This document shows positions 26,076 through 36,430 of a stretch of 64,000 bases of DNA, piece by piece. Position numbers and translations under genes: made by a program. The stretch comes from Ianthella basta. Its lineage: Eukaryota > Porifera > Demospongiae > Verongiida > Ianthellidae. The notes under the pieces are model-generated. The model saw nothing but the letters and a program-made list of their open reading frames with translations. It did no database searches and was not told the origin of the DNA. Position 1 is the first letter of the stretch; each line of letters begins with the position of its first letter. Location of the stretch: assembly GCA_964019415.1 (NCBI GenBank), contig OZ025881.1, forward strand, positions 2,639,280 to 2,703,279. Direction: 5' to 3'.

Positions 26076-29000
26076 TAGTAGCTTGGATAGGGTCCAAAGC
26101 AACAATTAAGCCGTGCATTATGTTTGCACATTGAATTGTTCAATCTTATGTCATATGATCAGCACAATACCTATCCCAAAGTATACTAGTAAAGGAACAG
26201 AATCTGAAGTAAGCTTCAATTCGATTGTTGAATATTCACTTACACTTTCTGTCTGTTTTGGGAAACAGCAATCATGCCATAATTCATGCCCAAATGCAAC
26301 AAGGAGATGTCAGAGCGAATATCTGCTCATGTATATACTTTATTTGACAAGCCACCGAGGCCTATATATAGCTATGTACATCTCATTTCCTATCCTTCAT
26401 CCCTTTCATTTAGTGACTTTATATATAGGATCTATCCCATTCAAGTCATCAGGTCACCCCCTCTCCCTATCCTTTCCATTCATCACTTTTCCTCTGTAGT
26501 GATCAGCAACCCGGCACTGGCTGCGCACCCTCTGATTCCATGCTACCGTCACTTTATTAACAATAAGAGCTAGCAAAAGCATACAAATCTTGTTTGATGA
26601 ATAATTCACTAAAGCCCTTTGCCCGAGGATTGCATAGTGATTGCATTTTCACGAAGCCCTCATATGTGTGAAGATTTCATGAATGATCATGGCTCATTTC
26701 ATGCACACAGTACGTACACCTGTAGGGCTCCAATGTCACCATACAATTTGCCTTGCTGCTAGTGAGAGGGCTGTTGCTAATGAAGGTGCATGTCTTCAAT
26801 CCATTTATACATCTACTGTACAGTCAATCACAGACAGCGTCACATTTACAAGGATTCCTACATTCAAGATTGTTGCTTTCCTAATCAGCCCATGCCCGAG
26901 TGAAGACACTAGACCATATGCAGGGGTATTTCATCCTGCAGTAGCAGGCATCACAATGCTAAAAACACTCACTGCCAGGGTTCCGGTTTTAAGCATAACT
27001 GCATCAACCAAAAGTTAGCCATGCTGTAGTGCAATGAGGTTACTGTAATAATTACAGTGGGCAGATTTCACAGGTTGCCTTGGATACTCCTTGGACATTC
27101 ACCATGCTACAAGCATGGGCTATCAAATCATTTCTTACCATGCACTATACTGCTATAGGTAGAGGGAAACCTATATAAGGAACAGGTGCATGAAGGAATG
27201 CAGAACCTGGACTGGGAACACAAACAATCTGAACGACACTTTATTTGGGCATGTTGCGCTGAAATAATGTACATACTGGTAGGTACTCTAATTATAACAT
27301 CTATGGACAAGTATAGGGTGTAATGACTGAGCCTTGACAGCTGCCACATGATATATATATATATACGATTGATACAATAGTGGGTGTGATGGCTTGGGGT
27401 GGTAAGATCAGAAGTCTATATAGGCAGGTTCATGAGGATTCATTTTGCCTGTTTTGTGTAAGTGCTGCATGGGGCCAATCTGTGCCCTAGTGCCAATGGG
27501 CATGGTGCACTTTAATAGTGATTGATTGATATAGGTATGTGTATACCTGTCTGTGTGGGGGGGGAAGGGGTTCTGCATCACACAACTTACTATACCAATG
27601 CTTAGCTACCACAGTGGGTACAACTGTATGTGATACAATGCACTAGGCCTATTTGCCCATAAAATATAGGACTTATATTAGTCAGGTATCGCCCATTTGA
27701 TGAAGCACATTAATGGGGTATGCGGTATGTGGTATGCAGCATGCGGCTATCACAACACCAATTCCTTACTGTGAAAGTGAACACCTGCTGATTGTACCTG
27801 ACAAAGCCTCCAAGGCCTATAGCAATGTATACGCACAATAGCTGTGAAACTGAAGAGACTACAATTTCTGTATTGCCGACATCACTACCATAGCAGGAAG
27901 TCCAACCCATCACTACAGTTCATGCTGCAATCAAGCTGAACCACAATCCTGCACTGGTACCTCAGCTGGAGAAAGACGTGTGTGTGTTTTCCAACCAGGA
28001 GTCAATCTGGAGCTGGCCTCTATATATAAAAGAATTACTCTGGCACTCCTGCTTATGTGCATGCAATCCCAGTGTCCGCATACACACATATACAGTACAG
28101 CATCACAATGTAACGGTTATCCCCTCATGTTCACCACTACCCCTAAGGCAGTGGTTCAAAATGACCAGGAAGGCAAGGTGGGAAGCAGGAGCTTCTGTAT
28201 ATGAGGAGTATCTAGGGTAATTGACAATCCTAAATTGCCAAACGCCACCAAATTTTTGAACTAATTTTAAAACTACCCATCCTATGTAAACACCATGGCT
28301 TTGTTCAGTTACAAACAAACTGGATTATAAACATTTCTTACTTATATCTGCATTATTATGCTTAGGCTTTATCTGCACTGTTAACCAGGTTAGGGCATGT
28401 TGTACATGTGCAGATATAGCAATTCGGCAACAGGAAAGTTCATGGAATAGCTAACACTAGGCTGTAGAGTTAGTGCCTGCAACAACCTCTCATTAATATG
28501 TAAGTTTTGCATCATTCTTATAGTATGCTTTGCTGTGCCCAAATGCATTGTCACACTGGTGATGGTAGTCACAAGACTACCACAACACCCAGCTGGCTGG
28601 CTAATTCCACATAGCTATGTAACTTAGCGAGCTTCTCCAAACATTACAATGACCACAATAACAAGCTCAGCTCAATCTCTAGATCTGCTTGTTACCAATA
28701 TACTACACTCGATTGTGTCGACAGAGGTAGCTAGCTGGCTATCCTCCTAATAAATCATACCACTAAGCATTCAGTTAGCTAATACACGAGGAGGGTCCAG
28801 AGACCGCAGGGTTAGCTAGCTATAAGCATAGCTACTTCACTAAAAAACAGTAGTTCAACAACAACACACATACGTTAACATACAATACTAACAAAATTTC
28901 TAACTGAATACACAGTTACTGCTCACGGAAGGCCTGTGACCGTGCAGTTGGGGATAGCTTTTTCATAGCTACATGGCCATCAGAGGAACTTACTTATCGC

Positions 29001-29299
29001 GGCGTTAACGTGCAGCAAACTTCCGAACAGGTTTCGTTACAGCAGAGCAATGGAGCCGCAGCGAATCAGGTTGACGCTGTTCACTGCCGCAAATCTTGCG
29101 ATAAAACAAAATAAAGACCAATATCTGACCAATATACTTCCTTTTCGCAGGCCTGACCATCTATGGGTAACGCCCACGTAGGAAGTGCGGCTGCCTGGAG
29201 ACTTCTCCATGCTTCTAGTCACGTTCCCAGCTCACTTCCGACCGCCATTTTGACAAAGGCCCGAAAGTGGGTAAAGAAAGGGAATTCCCCTTTGTGCAC
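26076..29299. other. Spacer between receptor copy A' and lone AIRIM exon 1
   Basis: The twin of 6381-9605. It differs by a few single bases and by lengths of G and TA runs. Nothing supports a gene. Confidence 0.5.
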
Positions 29300-29549
29300 A
29301 TGGCGAAGTTCAGGTAAAGTACGGCAAAGTTGTAAAATCTGCAAGGAATCAACTTAGCACTTGGAAAGAGTCCAGGCAAGAGATACAACTGCAAGTTTCG
29401 TCCCTAAAGAACCTCTCGGAACAACTCCAAAGTGTTTCTTTGTCAAGAGACCAAGCCCTGTATGACAGCTTTCCTGAGCTGTCTGTAAGGGTCAAAGGGA
29501 AGATTATAAGTTCCATGCATCAGGCACTAGAACACATCAAGAGGAACTG
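29300..29549 (+). pseudogene. AIRIM: Lone AIRIM exon 1, unit B'
   Basis: This duplicates the exon at 9606-9855 with the same one-base deletion in codon 2, the same gtaagg donor, and no further exons. Confidence 0.8.
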
Positions 29550-30284
29550 GTAAGGAACAGTTGGCATAGGCTGTGGCATAGCGTACTTGAGCTGTTGGGG
29601 GCAAGTGCACAAGAATACACCAACCCCAATGAATTAACTATAGTAACTATCATGGGTGGCTAATCTTTAGCCCCGCTTTCCCATATAGGCAAACGGCTGT
29701 GAAGGAGAACAATTGAAGGGGATTGATTGGCTTTCTTTAACGTATTTAATATGGCAGCGTACCCAAAGCCAGCCTGGAGTGTGCGTTATAAAGAGAATAA
29801 TGTCATAGCTAGGCTGCTGTTAGCTAGCTAGCTACCCAATCTATTCTCTTAACCCCAGACTCAGTATGAGCTGTAGATGGGAACGAGGCCATGATTAGCT
29901 CCACCCATTATGGCAGTTGACTGAGCGCAGTTGCTAGCAGACTGCGAGCATGGATTGGACCCCCTCGGGTTACTCCAAGGCTGTGTGGCGGCCATGGGCT
30001 CACACAACTGGAGCCGAGTAGGGAGAGGGAGTTGGTGAGAGCACACCACAAGGGGGTCCATTTCATCAACATTAACTGTCAGTCTGGAAGACAGTTAGAA
30101 CATACACTCTGTGTCTGATCCTAAAATGGGGAGGTCACATGATGTGTAATATTTCCCTGAAACCAGTTAATTGCATTGTAAACTTGTGTACCCATGTGCA
30201 CCCACACGCCCGGCCACACATCCATAGTCTCTTGTCCGGTGGAGGAGACATCTGTAGAACTATCGTTATCCAAGATATGCTCAG
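29550..30284. other. Type II spacer, unit B'
   Basis: The twin of 9856-10590. No gene. Confidence 0.45.
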
Positions 30285-31094
30285 GGTGACCACATTGCCC
30301 ACATCAGCACAAAGGTCTCTCGCAGTTTGAACTTACTTCGGCGTACTATCATGGTTTCTTCCTAAATCCCTTCATTTACTCTACTTCAAGTCCTATGTCA
30401 TTCGGACCTTTGGCTATTGTGATGTTGTGTGGTCCAACTGTATATACCACTGCTGAAGCTAAACGTTCCAATACTCTTTTCAATTATGGGTGTCATCTTG
30501 TTTTTCACAAGCCTCACCTTTACTCTGCCTCATCTGCCAGACAGGAGCTTCAATTTACAACCTTAAGCGACAGAAGAAAGTTTCACACGACTTGTGTCAC
30601 TGTACAAGTGTTTGAACTTCCTGTCTCCACCGTACCTGACACACCTTTTGACACTCCATCAACCCACCACAACATACATGCATCAACCATGAAGCAATTC
30701 AACATCCCTGTGACCAGTTCCTCCTTTGGCCAAATAACTGGTGCTTTGGCGTGGCGATCCCTACCAAGCCATGTTCGGGTGTCCATAGATTTTCCTACTT
30801 TCTGCAAACTATACAATTGATGACCTATTTTTCCTTTCTATAAACATTTTGCATGAATTACCTCATACATTTCTATGCCCTTTTCACATGTACCATACAT
30901 TATTATTAATGTTGTTCTTTTAACCTAACATCTGACAAATGTATCAAACTCAACTCCAGTCGCATTCCCACTTATGCATCTTTTTATTTACCTCATCCCA
31001 CCCTTTTCTCCTCTTACGTGGATGCCTTTGGAGTAGCCTTTGGCTAGTGGCTTCCCACGTCAAATAAGATTACCTTACCTAGCCTAACCTCAAG
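30285..31094 (+). mobile_element. LINE fragment, second copy
   Basis: This is the same 5'-truncated reverse-transcriptase tail as at 10591-11400, carried along by the 19.7-kb duplication and not inserted separately: flanks and frameshifts agree. Confidence 0.85.
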
Positions 31095-32183
31095 CCAGAT
31101 GCAGTGAGAACAAAGCACTTCAACTGTCTGTGCCAGCTGTGGTGGTCAAAATGGCAGGGGAGAGAGTGTGGGCAGCTACAAATGGTGGAAGTTTTGATCA
31201 CAAAGGTATGTCTTTGTCAGTTACAAAGCCTTCCACAGTTATACAAAGTTTTGTATAACTGTGGAAGATCTTCATGGTCGAAACATCAGCCTGCTACATG
31301 TTCACTCATGAAATCAGTGCATAACTCCGTCTTTCATTATCAGTAATACTGACCATTACGTATAGATCACATTTTGCTGGTAGCTGTGGTGATATGAGCT
31401 CCCACTGCTACATACTGCAATAATATTCTATCTGTATAAATAACCGTGGAATGCCAAGAGTGCATAATTATATGCTTAGATTTGACATCATTAGCATAAG
31501 GGAGGCCTATTATAATTAGCCGGTTCATTTCCCAATTAACGTACTTGGGACGGAACACATATATAATTCTACATTGTTCACCATGCATATGCATGCAGAG
31601 AAAAGGATCCCCAGAAGAGTGATTCTTTGTCAACCTAAGCTCTGAGTTCATGTGATGTACAATTATAATTAACTTTATAATAACCCCAATCCAGCATAAT
31701 TATCATCATTTTTACATACAGTTGTTCACTTATTGTGCATGGGTAATTGTATAAGGTTTGCAGGCATGTGTACTGCAGCACATACAGGATTCAACTGGCA
31801 TTTTCACTGTGCACCTGCACATTAGAAGAAATAGAGCATGCATGCATGCATGCTAGCCCCCCCCCCCCCGGCTGTCATACAGTCGGTCTGTCAAATTTTG
31901 ACAATTATTGGCCCAACTAGAAATATATAATATGACTTAAGCTTGAACTCACGCTTGCAAGATACTATGAAGCAAAATACTGTGTATTATAAACAGGGGG
32001 GGTATTCCCTCAGGGATTCAAACCACAAAGTCATGTTGGTAAATTATAGTACTACATAAGTATAAGTCATACATTTCCATGTACAACAATAGTATTAATG
32101 TGCGCTAAGTGCATATACTATAATAAGTGTACCACATCACCACAGTTGTGTAATTAGTTGAGTTGTGGACAGCAAAACATGTT
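31095..32183. other. 3' flank of receptor copy B'
   Basis: This resembles 11401-12470, but from about 31230 the two diverge visibly, starting with a new hairpin (31231-31266). A gcatgcat repeat followed by a poly-C run lies near 31839-31869. The candidate short exon recurs at 31151-31205. Confidence 0.5.
31231..31266. repeat. Perfect 17-bp hairpin with 2-base loop, only in B'
   Basis: The arms are 31231-31247 (ttccacagttatacaaa) and 31250-31266. Copies B (near 11527) and C (near 40455) have only the right arm, so the left arm looks like a templated inverted insertion. Confidence 0.8.
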
Positions 32184-35100
32184 CTAATTGTGAATCCATC
32201 TTGGTTGTGCTTGCACTGGCCCAACTTCAACAGTTACGGAACTAACAAGAGGGGCACCATCTTGTTCGGAGCCCTGTCCTTTGTCTCCATGATCAGAAGG
32301 TTTTGAATAAGGTACTGAGTCATTCAAGCCTTCCCTAAACCACCCTCCACCAACACTATCATCATCATCATCACCACCACCTGCATGTACCAGGGAAGGT
32401 ATTGACTCATTGTCAGAAGTCTGTTGTGAGGGACCACTGCTGAGGAGATGACGCCGTTCACCTTGTCCCTTTTCCTTGTTGCAAAACCTTTCTCTCACCT
32501 TTTTCACAATCCTGTATGTTAGCACACCGAAGAAGAAAATGTAAGGTACGATGAGAAGAATAGCAATGGCTGCAACATATAATCCAGGGTACAATCCTGG
32601 TTGCACATTTGTGTGGCCTCCAAGGTGTGCCAAGCAGCTAAGAACAATAATGTTGGTGAATAGTAGGCAATCTATGGCAAAGTGTTTCTTTTGTTGACAA
32701 GGTTGCATTAGAGCATGGATTAGCAGAAAGGAAACACCACATAGAATCTGAATGAAGTACAATAAATAGTACTCAGTGTTGAAGGCATCGTTGAAGTATA
32801 TGAAAAGTCGGTAAACAAACCACATTCCTGCATAGAAGTGGTACCTTGCTTTGTAGTGACCTTGGAAGATGGTCAACAGATGAAACACAAATCGTCTATT
32901 GTAGAATCGATTTAACTTGTCACCTAGTCGTGTGCTGCACTTGGTAGCCACTTGTGGGAGAACAGGATAACTGAAGAGAAACAATGGAGGCAGGATCACA
33001 CCAATCAGCATCATTGCAATTGCAAGAACTCCAAAATATGCATGTGGATATCCAAAGAAAATCCAGTTCCCGTTAAAATACGCTCTTGTAAGACCAGTCT
33101 TGATAGTATTATTCCCTGTTGGCAAATTCAGAGGCCCAGGTGTCAGGATGTGCAGGGAAATAGTAGCTAACTTTCCATATGTGAGGACCAAACAGGTTGC
33201 AATGCCATGTACCAGGGAGGTTCTCTGAGCTAGCAGCTGTCGGAATCTGTAGAAGAATAGGTTCACCTTGACGCAAAAGTTGTGGCAGCAACGGCAGCAC
33301 CATCCTCGATCCTGGCAGTAGCACAATACCCATACAAATACAATCAAAAGAAAAGGATAGAAAGCAAATATGTAGTCCAGGGCAAGGGCCTCAAGTGGGG
33401 AGTGAAGTTCAGACACACAAAAGACGTGGCTCCATGAATCGGGAACTAAACGGCCAAACTGCAAACTCCAAAATTCATAAGGAATTAGCAGGTACTGTAA
33501 AATACTATCTTCATCACAAGCACAGTACTGCAGATTCAGAGAGAGTGCAACTTGGTTGAAGAATACAAAAGAACACAAAGAGCCCCCAACCACATTAAAG
33601 TCAAGCAGTAGGACTATGGCTATGACCAGAGTGGAAAGGAAGAGCTGCAAGGTGAACCACAGCACCCACGCATAAACAGAGGATGACTCTCTGCATTTTT
33701 CACTTCCGCATTCAAAAGTAGGAGCTATTGAAGTTAGGATTACACCATAGGTGCAAGTGCCACACAGCACACCTTCATGAAATGAATGGCAGGTTCCATT
33801 TACTGGGTTTGTAAGGTTCAGTGGAACATTTTGACTTACACTGGATTCACTGACATTGCAGTATGGGCAATCGCCTGAGACAAGCTGATGATGTAGCGGA
33901 CCAATATACCCTACCCAGTAGTGATTGTTACGGAAGAGTTCAATCTTGTTTCCATCATTATAACAAACGATCCCCTGTAGGTAACCAGGAGAGGAGCTGT
34001 TACTGCTACAGTCACATCTGTCATACGACACAGTGTCCTTTTCGGATGAGAGTGGGATGGGGTTGACTGTGGAGGATGGCACATTAGTAGTGCCAGGAGG
34101 ACATGCAGTGATGGTTGCATTGAAGTGAAACACCATGACAGGATCAGATAAAGTGCGGAGTTCCACCTCACGTCTTACTTCTTCTTCAATGCCTTTCTGC
34201 TTCACAAATGATATATCCCGTACCATGTAGGTGTAATCCGAGGACACCTGTATGCTTTGTTCAGTAACATTAACGCTACTCGCCTTCACAGTGGCATAGA
34301 AAGGAACAGTAACTGAATTGTTGAAGTTGTCAACAGGATTAAAGTTGTGATGAGCATTCAAGTCAATCAGCTGACCAGGAAAAGTGGTTATGTTAATTTC
34401 ACCACCTCTTGATAAAATTTTCGATGCACCAGTCAAGATAGAGCCATTTCCATCATTATATTCGAAAGCTGTCCAAACAGGAGGTCGAAAAACACTCTCT
34501 CTGACAGAAAGACTGTCATTGACAGATCCACCTGAACTTCCCCACATACATGGGTATACTGATGACAAGTATATATCACTTCCCCCATTGCTGGCAGTGT
34601 TATTCACAAAATGCAACTTGCAATCCCACTCTGATGCATTCTTCCACCATTCAAAATAGCGAAACACACAGTCCCTAGATGCCAAGATCTGGTGTCCCCC
34701 AGAGGACTCAGAGTACACAGCTCCACCCTTACCAGCTGCTCTGTTATTACTGAATAACAAATCAGATCCATTAAACAGGGTCAACCAGCCACTGGCATAA
34801 ACAGCAATGCCGCCTCCATGGCCAGCATAATTAAACAAAAAACTAACCCTGGCATTGTGTATAAAATTCACTCCAGTGCCAACCACTGTGATAGCAGAGC
34901 CGATGTTATTTTCAAATATGCAGATTTCTTCTAAATCAAACTGTACCCCATAGCTGTAAAAGGTTCCAAGCCCCATCATAAACAAATGTTTCCGACTGTA
35001 GTCAACAGAATTGTTTAAAAATACACACCCATGAACTTTCACTGTTGGGTGCACACCTGTGCTAACTAGACTCCACGGAAGAAGGGACACAGCTGAGCCA

Positions 35101-36365
35101 ATACGAGCCACATTTTTATCAAAAGTGCATAACATGAGCATAAGCTTATTGGAAGCCACAGATACATTCTGTTCCCGCCCAGTAAGAAAGCTCACCCCAC
35201 CACCAAATAAGGCTGTATTCCCAACAAAGGAAGAGGCAACAATGTATATTTTATTCCCAGAAATTGAATCAGCCTCATCATACAAAAGTAATGCAAGTCT
35301 GAGACCTCCTCCACCCCCGCCATCTGCATTGGTGCTTTCATAGCAAGTGTTATTGTGAAAATAGCTGAAAATGACAATAAAGATGTTCTTTTGTGCTCTG
35401 TCATGAAATTCACAGAACAATCCACCACCAAAACTGGCCTGGTTACCATAAAAATGACAACCTGTGAGACTGATGATATTATTTGATGAATTTCCACTGA
35501 AATATATTGCCATTCCCCCTCCTCTGCCAAATGACTGATGGATGGATTGTCTTGGAGTGATGAACTGTGTGTCATACTGTGAGATTGTGCGAGCAGTGTT
35601 ATTGGTGAAGTAACAGTCACTGATTAAGTACTCCGCATCTGAGAATTTTTTGCCACATTCATCATCATCATAGTGACCAGGAGGGCAGTAAGGAAACTCA
35701 ATGTTCACACCACCACCTCCGTACAGGGTGCCTGTCATGTTCTCAGGAATACCATTGTGATGAAACACTGATGAGGTTATGCTCACTCTGCCAACTGTCT
35801 CATACAGCACCAGACCCACACCGATGGTCTCATTGATGTGGACATTCTCAATCACAACATCTCTGCACCTCCAAATGTACAGACCAACCTCAAATGGAAC
35901 AGTGTGCAGCTTGAACACATTGCCAATACTAGTGCTGGGTCTACTCTGTGAGCAATTGAAAAGAGTCAGGTCTGAGATTGTGAGGTTAGTCATATTCACG
36001 AAGGCAAGACCACTTGCATTTGAGCAGTCTACTATCGTCTCCTCTGCACCTGACCCCTTCACCACCAGTCCCTCAAGCCCGCTGAGTGGAGTGTCGTGGA
36101 TTGTCCCTAGGTCTTGAGTCAAGTTGAAGGTGCCGGGTCCTATCAGGAACTGTGTCGAGTTGGTGATGGTGCAGTTGGTGAGGGCATAGTGCAGTGTTCC
36201 ACAGCTACCCTTTCCTTGCAGACAAGTGGGGCTGTCTGTGCCATTGACGGTGACATGAATAAGCTTTGCGCAGTCGGCAGGCTCAACAGAAGTGCACTGC
36301 ACAACTACACATGCAAGAGCAATACAAAACAGCACATACGCATTCATGCTTCTTGAATCCACCAT
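32184..36365 (-). CDS. Beta-helix multi-span membrane protein, copy B' (intact, 1,393 aa)
   Basis: One uninterrupted exon. Residues 1-26 are a signal peptide (MVDSRSMNAYVLFCIALACV). Residues 30-240 open like animal pectin-lyase-fold proteins (VNGTDSPTC, GSCGTLHYAL, FLIGPGTF) and are nearly constant among copies. Residues 250-600 are a beta-helix ladder with repeated FxxN and GGG/GGA motifs, as in chlamydial Pmp repeats; many N-x-S/T sites suggest glycosylation. A Cys-rich linker spans about 754-890 (CPPGTTN, YDRCDC, DCPYC, CGSEKC). Then come 8-9 hydrophobic spans near 896-922, 925-945, 990-1015, 1046-1071, 1103-1133, 1176-1197, 1199-1222, 1228-1249 and 1260-1286. The tail of about 105 residues holds an Asp run and GGGWFREGLNDS. 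The ATG is chosen because it begins the signal peptide in every copy. The topology suggests a surface receptor, transporter or adhesion protein; I do not recognise a characterised family. Confidence 0.85.
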   Translation of the reverse strand: MVDSRSMNAYVLFCIALACVVVQCTSVEPADCAKLIHVTVNGTDSPTCLQGKGSCGTLHYALTNCTITNSTQFLIGPGTFNLTQDLGTIHDTPLSGLEGLVVKGSGAEETIVDCSNASGLAFVNMTNLTISDLTLFNCSQSRPSTSIGNVFKLHTVPFEVGLYIWRCRDVVIENVHINETIGVGLVLYETVGRVSITSSVFHHNGIPENMTGTLYGGGGVNIEFPYCPPGHYDDDECGKKFSDAEYLISDCYFTNNTARTISQYDTQFITPRQSIHQSFGRGGGMAIYFSGNSSNNIISLTGCHFYGNQASFGGGLFCEFHDRAQKNIFIVIFSYFHNNTCYESTNADGGGGGGLRLALLLYDEADSISGNKIYIVASSFVGNTALFGGGVSFLTGREQNVSVASNKLMLMLCTFDKNVARIGSAVSLLPWSLVSTGVHPTVKVHGCVFLNNSVDYSRKHLFMMGLGTFYSYGVQFDLEEICIFENNIGSAITVVGTGVNFIHNARVSFLFNYAGHGGGIAVYASGWLTLFNGSDLLFSNNRAAGKGGAVYSESSGGHQILASRDCVFRYFEWWKNASEWDCKLHFVNNTASNGGSDIYLSSVYPCMWGSSGGSVNDSLSVRESVFRPPVWTAFEYNDGNGSILTGASKILSRGGEINITTFPGQLIDLNAHHNFNPVDNFNNSVTVPFYATVKASSVNVTEQSIQVSSDYTYMVRDISFVKQKGIEEEVRREVELRTLSDPVMVFHFNATITACPPGTTNVPSSTVNPIPLSSEKDTVSYDRCDCSSNSSSPGYLQGIVCYNDGNKIELFRNNHYWVGYIGPLHHQLVSGDCPYCNVSESSVSQNVPLNLTNPVNGTCHSFHEGVLCGTCTYGVILTSIAPTFECGSEKCRESSSVYAWVLWFTLQLFLSTLVIAIVLLLDFNVVGGSLCSFVFFNQVALSLNLQYCACDEDSILQYLLIPYEFWSLQFGRLVPDSWSHVFCVSELHSPLEALALDYIFAFYPFLLIVFVWVLCYCQDRGWCCRCCHNFCVKVNLFFYRFRQLLAQRTSLVHGIATCLVLTYGKLATISLHILTPGPLNLPTGNNTIKTGLTRAYFNGNWIFFGYPHAYFGVLAIAMMLIGVILPPLFLFSYPVLPQVATKCSTRLGDKLNRFYNRRFVFHLLTIFQGHYKARYHFYAGMWFVYRLFIYFNDAFNTEYYLLYFIQILCGVSFLLIHALMQPCQQKKHFAIDCLLFTNIIVLSCLAHLGGHTNVQPGLYPGLYVAAIAILLIVPYIFFFGVLTYRIVKKVRERFCNKEKGQGERRHLLSSGPSQQTSDNESIPSLVHAGGGDDDDDSVGGGWFREGLNDSVPYSKPSDHGDKGQGSEQDGAPLVSSVTVEVGPVQAQPRWIHN

Positions 36366-36430
36366 TTCAGGGGCTCAGTGCCACAAGGCCTTCGCAGGTA
36401 CAACCTATATATACAAGCAGACGAGGTGGC
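36366..36430 (-). promoter_or_regulatory. Short poly-C and TATA-like site upstream of copy B'
   Basis: The C-run is only 4 long here (36370-36373), the shortest in the array. A gtatatatag motif lies at 36405-36414, about 40-50 bases before the ATG. Role inferred. Confidence 0.4.
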
